Source of the DNA: Atrina japonica
Lineage: Eukaryota > Mollusca > Bivalvia > Pterioida > Pinnidae
Assembly (NCBI GenBank): GCA_030159075.1
Contig: BROG01000398.1
Coordinates: 601,723 to 665,722, forward strand
Direction of reading: 5' to 3'
Length of the DNA stretch: 64,000 bases
This document shows positions 61,301 to 64,000 of the stretch, one piece after another. Made by a program: the position numbers and the translations under genes. Position 1 is the stretch's first letter, and each line of letters starts with the position of its first letter. Below the pieces are notes generated by a model that did no database searches, was not told where the DNA came from, and was given only the letters and a program-made list of their open reading frames with translations.

Positions 61301-61441
61301 TTGCTCCTCTGTATTAGAACTTATAAATTTTGTTTGAACTTCTCCCAGATTTGGCAATTTGTCAGTCTGGAGACCTTCGAGGAATTTCAAGCATGTTAAG
61401 TTTTCTGAAATTTCTGCCTCTTGGTGGCTGTTTTGCAGCAT
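46166..61441 (-). CDS. NHL-repeat (TRIM-NHL-like) protein, seven exons, 904 residues visible
   Basis: Seven exons (60397-61445, 57375-58202, 56667-56869, 54145-54286, 48460-48651, 46841-46998, 46166-46312) join with GT-AG introns of phases 1, 1, 0, 1, 1, 0. From the ATG at 61441 the sum is 2715 nt, 904 codons plus TAA. Residues 1 to about 630 are hydrophilic, Ser/Lys/Asn-rich and probably disordered. Residues about 638-904 form NHL-type blades: GVVTNSKKEIIVADTGNHVV, GLALTPNDLLVTLDT, GVTTDHQGNIIVADSKNDRV and DIHMTNDGYLYITNF. NHL propellers bind RNA or protein, often in TRIM-type E3 ligases. No RING, B-box or coiled coil is visible. Exon 1 is preceded by a good acceptor (TTTTTATTTCAG), so an upstream exon, coding or 5'UTR, is likely. 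Ubiquitin-ligase activity is therefore not shown. Confidence 0.85.
46841..46998 (-). CDS. NHL gene exon 6
   Basis: Acceptor GTTATTGCAG|GTGCT; donor TGCAG|GTAGGT. It encodes ANCVYLTDNSGQTIRKMGSY, GSTPGNFVEPSGVTTDHQG and NIIVADSKNDRVQ, a clear NHL blade. It is too broken by stops outside the splice sites to appear as a long open frame. Confidence 0.9.
46999..47225. repeat. Intronic ~55-bp degenerate repeat, acceptor side
   Basis: CAGGTATCACTACAGTGTGT, then TTGTAAAACATATACCTCTA and CTAGATG-type ends, about four copies. The array starts only about 20 bp inside the intron from exon 6. The same unit recurs at 48230-48440 at the other end of the same intron. Confidence 0.75.
48230..48440. repeat. 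Intronic ~55-bp degenerate repeat, donor side
   Basis: Units such as CTCTACTAGATGCTTCAGGT, ATCACTACAGTGTGTTTGTA and AAACATATA, about four copies, ending about 20 bp from the exon 5 donor. Same family as 46999-47225. Confidence 0.75.
48460..48651 (-). CDS. NHL gene exon 5 (third blade)
   Basis: Acceptor TTATTGACAG|GCCTG; donor CTAG|GTAAGT. It encodes LALTPNDLLVTLDTDKRNPQ, VYVMSQDGRDINSFTYNPLL and RFLAVHQHRLIVSDLG. The apparent extension of the open frame past the donor is intron. Confidence 0.88.
48880..50060. repeat. Intronic long-unit repeats
   Basis: The block GACAACAAAACC, ATATGTTAAACATTATTGCT, GTGATACCATACCAAATTTG occurs three times (about 48930, 49215, 49550). A second duplicated block, CTGCACTGGCAGCCAT with GGACCTTCCATACATCATTC, lies at about 49795-50040. 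Non-coding filler of intron 4. Confidence 0.6.
50281..51597. mobile_element. Composite dispersed repeat, second copy, ~1.3 kb
   Basis: The left end AGAGGCCCATGGGTCACATC-GCTCACCTGA and the right end GTGCCAGGTGAGCTAAAAA are inverse around the CACCTG core. It has one 156-bp-type unit (50640-50790) and the ~750-bp tail shared with 40090-40840. It lies in intron 4 of the NHL gene. Confidence 0.65.
52905..53195. mobile_element. Composite dispersed repeat, short copy
   Basis: GACCCAATGAGACTTAACAG-TCACCTGAG at the left and GAGCCTTTGACCCAGGTAAC at the right, with CCTTTTTCATTTGCAAACTT and GCGGCTTCACATGGGGGATG between. Same family as 36735-40845 and 50281-51597, with the internal array deleted. Confidence 0.6.
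53400..53790. repeat. ~118-bp tandem repeat, 3 copies
   Basis: AAATTCCAAATTTCATCAAA recurs at 53491, 53610 and 53728. Each is followed by TTTTGAAATTT, ACCAATCAGAAGCCTTGGTT and TGCCA, then GGCAACAAAAATCATAC-type sequence. Confidence 0.85.
54145..54286 (-). CDS. NHL gene exon 4 (second blade)
   Basis: Acceptor TATATTCTAG|GTTGG; donor TTTTG|GTAATT. It encodes VGLWRPSALVVNKHDQIFVK, DDVAVHVFTSLGEFLHRIG and NRLNHPFG. It starts in phase 0 and ends in phase 1. Confidence 0.88.
55193..55280. repeat. ~45-bp direct duplication
   Basis: CAATTAGAGATGAGTTTTTT then CAATATCTGTTACAATTTCT occurs twice in tandem with one substitution. Confidence 0.85.
55343..56029. mobile_element. Inverted-repeat element, ~0.69 kb
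   Basis: CATACCTGCCAACCTC at the left and GAGGGTTGGCAGGTTTG at the right are inverse. Internal parts also mirror loosely (GAGGGAGATCTACCC and GCGGGAGATTTTATAC). No transposase is visible, so it is probably a non-autonomous DNA element in intron 3. Confidence 0.7.
56041..56556. repeat. Inverted pair ~450 bp apart (possible MITE ends)
   Basis: CTACAGCAATAGGCCATAAA then TGAGTTCGCAAAATTTATTT at 56045 is the inverse of 56497-56552 (ATACATTTTTGTGAACTCAT then TTATGTCCTACTACTGTAG). Arms are about 55 bp at roughly 80% identity by eye. It lies just downstream of exon 3. Confidence 0.65.
56667..56869 (-). CDS. NHL gene exon 3 (first NHL blade)
   Basis: Acceptor ACCATTGTAG|GTGAC; donor GAAAA|GTAAGA. 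It encodes FKFGTSGTNGDGMKFPIGVV, then TNSKKEIIVADTGNHVVKMF and DDKGKFIREIG, a textbook NHL repeat (P.G......I.VADTGNH.V..F...G.F...G). Confidence 0.9.
57000..57290. repeat. ~165-bp direct duplication in intron 2
   Basis: GGCATAACTCCATAAATAAC and AAAGTTTTAAATTAATCTGT near 57025-57125 recur as GGCCATAACTCCATAAATAA and AAAGTTTCAAATTAATCTGT near 57175-57275. Confidence 0.65.
57375..58202 (-). CDS. NHL gene exon 2
   Basis: Acceptor ATTATTTCAG|AGAATATG; donor TCAA|GTAAGT. It encodes 276 residues of low-complexity sequence (ETPPETQKKHCLRRPSGIIT, SPKSPNRKTSDRNNN), with a small hydrophobic patch SVCVSVASSIATTGNFISAA that could be a short helix. It joins exon 1 through a split Glu codon. The 182-codon plus-strand frame at 57716-58264 is its shadow. 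Confidence 0.85.
59188..59292. repeat. Long hairpin, 50-bp arms, 5-base loop
   Basis: The left arm GGCCCTCTGTGAAGGGATAC then ATCCCGAATTGTCTCCCTGG is inverted in GAGAGACAATTCGGGATGTA then TCCCAACACAGAGGGCC, with a TTTTT loop. Few mismatches. It could be a small foldback element or, if transcribed with the intron, a strong RNA hairpin. Confidence 0.9.
59380..59470. mobile_element. Small inverted-end element, ~91 bp
   Basis: TTAACTCATTAACCCCTGAA and TTTAGGGGTGAATGAGTTAA are inverse. A diverged copy of the right part lies at about 6810-6852. Confidence 0.65.
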
Positions 61442-61445
61442 GATA
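60397..61445 (-). CDS. NHL gene exon 1 (first visible)
   Basis: Acceptor TTTATTTCAG then TATC and ATG at 61441; donor GATG|GTGAGT. It encodes about 348 residues starting MLQNSHQEAEISENLTC. It is rich in Ser, Lys, Asn and Asp, with an acidic DSEEEVKET stretch and a small SQKAVSSSQKAADNTRNAAD repeat. No known domain recognised. If the exon is internal, the upstream exon would end in phase 2, unlike the other introns; this slightly favours ATG 61441 as the start with a 5'UTR exon upstream. Confidence 0.82.
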
Positions 61446-63385
61446 CTGAAATAAAAAGACAAAACAAAGAGTACACATACTTCTACTTGTTCAAATTAAA
61501 ATTTAAAAGGCCCAGACAGAAAATCTGTAATCTATTACTATACTTAAATATATAATAATTTGATAATATAATATCATTGGTATTTCAGGGATTTTCCTAT
61601 ATTGGGTGGCTCCTATATAAAGGTTTTCTCGAATTTACATTGTAAATCATTTCAGGGTTCAACAATCAGGTTTGTCCAATTGTCTGGGAAAAGTCCATTT
61701 TGTGGTCAGACAAGTAAAATTGTTAAAGACAAAAGTTAATTTGATATAGATTACACATGTTTAAACACAAACCATCATTTTTATAATGTAAATGTGTATA
61801 ATTGATTTTCGGAAAAGTCAATTTTGCATTCAGACAAGAAGATTTCAATAATATTTCTCCTGCTGGACAATTGGATTTTTCTGTGATTGCTTTTTACCCA
61901 GGAGAAATCTATTTAAATACTTATGTTTACTACTAATTTATAAATATATCAAAAACGAATGGCCAAAATTAAACCATCCACAATATGTACACAATGTTTC
62001 TATCAATACTTTTTGAAAATATATTCTTGTTTTATGGATTAACAAACAAAGTGTTTTTAAAATAACTCCAAAGGATGTTAATCTTAATTAAGTACCACAT
62101 AATGCATCAATTCTAATTACTCTACCGATACTTTTTAATATTTCAGGGCTCTACAACAATAAATAATTCATTTGGCCAGTGAACCAGAAATTTTACTAGC
62201 CAGCCAGAAACTTTTACTCGCCAATATATATACATGTATATAAACATATATATTTTTATGTTGACACGACTTTTTATTGTTTCAATCCATTTTGAACAAG
62301 ATGATTAACTGTTGTCCATTTTTTAATAAATCGGGGAGTGTTCATATGCCTATATTTTTCATATTTGTTGCTCTAATATTGAGGCACACTTAAACTCCGT
62401 TTTTGAATTTATAACACTGATTTCTTTTCGACAGAATTTACAAAACACAGTGTCTGCCTACAAAATTTTTTAATTTCATCTGTAAGTTAAAATCGAGAGT
62501 CAAACACCCGATCCTCGGACAAACACCTATACAGTTCTTTGTAAGGTTTTTGTCCAACCATCGGGTGTTTGACTCTGGATTTTAATTTACAGATAAAATT
62601 TCCAATTCCGGGTGTGTCTGTGGTCTGCCCGCTATCCTCGTCTAACACTAGCCATAACTCGGTTCCAGTATTCCTGTAACACTAACTACGTTTAAATTTG
62701 CTAGTGTCCAATGAAGAGGCAGATGCTTCTGTTGAAATCGACAATGAAAAGAAAATGTCATCGTGTTCTGTTTGAAAAATTTCAAGTCGTAAACATGACA
62801 GCATACATATTTTTAATACAGTAATCAATGTGACCTAGAAGCTCTGGTTTATCAAAACTAAATAGCCAATTGGTTGTTGTAAAGCACATAACAGACCATG
62901 ATTTCGATAATGTAATGTAATTTCCCAGTGAAAACGGACAAACTTTTGTTTTCCCACCTGGGGAAAAAACTGGTCGCAATGTGGCCACTGAATTAGAATA
63001 ATGACTCTCCTAAACCTAATATATGGTTGCATTTTCGAGTGATTTGGTCGCATTGTAGAGTGCTATATTTTGATATTTCAAACACCTGGAATATTCAATG
63101 GCAGGCCAAATTTAAACATGATATAAACATAAATGGCCAAAATTTAACTGACCAAAAAATAACCCTTCATTTTATTACCAAAGTGGCCAAATTTTCGCTA
63201 TGCCAAAACATTCCAATTTATGGTACACGATTTTCTTGTGTAAACCATATGAGTGGGTGGGGTTTTACACAATGTCAGCAAACCTACTGTGAACAACTTT
63301 GTATTAAGCAATACACTTTAGCACTTACATTGTAACTAATCAAATGATTACCAAGGTAACTTATTTGAAAATAATACATTTGAAT
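61446..63385. other. Upstream of NHL exon 1: no exon recognised
   Basis: Possible intron or promoter of the NHL gene. No Cys/His-rich (RING or B-box) reading was found on the minus strand. It contains the inverted repeat at 62478-62594 and a weaker one around TTGTCCAATTG (61673) and GACAATTGGA (61866). Confidence 0.45.
62478..62594. repeat. Inverted repeat, ~51-bp arms
   Basis: ATCTGTAAGTTAAAATCGAG, AGTCAAACACCCGAT and GACAAACACCT at the left are inverted at the right (AGGTTTTTGTCC, ATCGGGTGTTTGACT, GGATTTTAATTTACAGAT). Spacer is about 13 bp. Confidence 0.88.
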
Positions 63386-63389
63386 TCAA

Positions 63390-63560
63390 ATGTCTTTTTA
63401 CGTCACATTCAACATTTTTTTAGTCATATGGTGGTGGCCAGTTTTTAGTGGTGGAGGAGAGGACCTGGTTACAATGTACCTGGGAAGAAACCACCGGCCT
63501 TCCAAAAGAAAACTGGCAAACTTTCTCACAAAATCAGCTTAAGTTCCAGTGGAACTTGAA
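63390..63560 (-). mobile_element. SINE family S2, head-truncated, minus strand
   Basis: The plus strand reads TTTTTACGTCACATTCAACA, CATATGGTGGTGGCCAGTTT, GGAGGAGAGGACCTGGTTAC, AGAAACCACCGGCCTTCC and AAACTGGCAAACTTTCTCAC, as at 41.3 kb. It stops before the tRNA-like head. Confidence 0.78.
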
Positions 63561-64000
63561 CTAGGGCTGTGTATTGGCCAGATAATTTTGATATATGATA
63601 TGATATTGTAACTAAAGATACTCGATATATTGGATTTTATTTATTCATTGGAATTTTCATGTAAGAGACTAAGAGATAATGAAAAGACAGTAGAAACAAG
63701 TGTTTTCCAATTTAATTTAAACAAACTGTCTGTTTGAACCCATTAACACAACTCTTAAATTGATAGACATATTTAAGTACTAAGATTTAAATTTTAGTTA
63801 GGCCTGAAATAAAATATAGTTTGTTTACTGTTTACCGACTGACCCACAGAAATCACCGCGACTCAGAAAATATTTTATTGCCGTTTTCAAAAAAAAAATT
63901 TTTTTATTGACAATCTTTCTGGAATGTTCGATTACCATCACTTTTTATAGTATTTAGTATTACTTGGTCTCTATCCCTGAGAATATACATGTATATATTT

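Overview
This is an AT-rich, repeat-laden piece of an animal nuclear genome. Long single-base-pair introns with GT-AG splice sites, tRNA-derived SINEs, LINE and Penelope-like reverse-transcriptase fossils, Tc1-type transposase remains and long (AT)n, (AC)n and (GATA)n arrays all point to a metazoan. The repeat families resemble those I associate with marine bivalve molluscs. That placement is inference from memory of the families, not something the window proves.

Layout. 1-6 kb: two related minisatellites (54-59 bp and 26 bp units) with a SINE inside the second, reverse-transcriptase scraps, a pair of palindromic elements and a 14-bp satellite. 6-26 kb: mostly non-coding, with microsatellites, further retroelement scraps, a 26-bp array interrupted by two insertions, a 59-bp array and two SINEs. 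26.6-28.7 kb: a long decayed reverse-transcriptase copy on the minus strand; it carries a small foldback insertion and an internal 43-bp amplification. 29-36 kb: a 35-bp array, a LINE endonuclease domain split by a 700-bp palindromic element, a better preserved reverse-transcriptase copy (32.6-33.8 kb) and a LINE C-terminal fragment. 36.7-40.8 kb: a composite dispersed repeat with a 156-bp internal array, a Tc1-like transposase fossil and a small inverted-repeat element inside it. 41.8-46.1 kb: two large arrays (34 and 33 bp units).

46.17-61.44 kb, minus strand: the only convincing host gene. Seven exons join in phase into a 904-residue reading frame. About 620 low-complexity hydrophilic residues are followed by an NHL-repeat beta-propeller of about 270 residues, as in TRIM-NHL proteins. 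No RING or B-box is visible in the window, so either the true 5' end lies beyond 64 kb or the protein is NHL-only. Its introns hold many inverted-repeat and dispersed elements.

No RNA genes, CRISPR arrays or operons were seen. I found no new multi-gene system. The most informative structures are nested insertions that date one another. The best case is a palindromic element whose removal, together with one 4-bp target duplication, restores a LINE reading frame.
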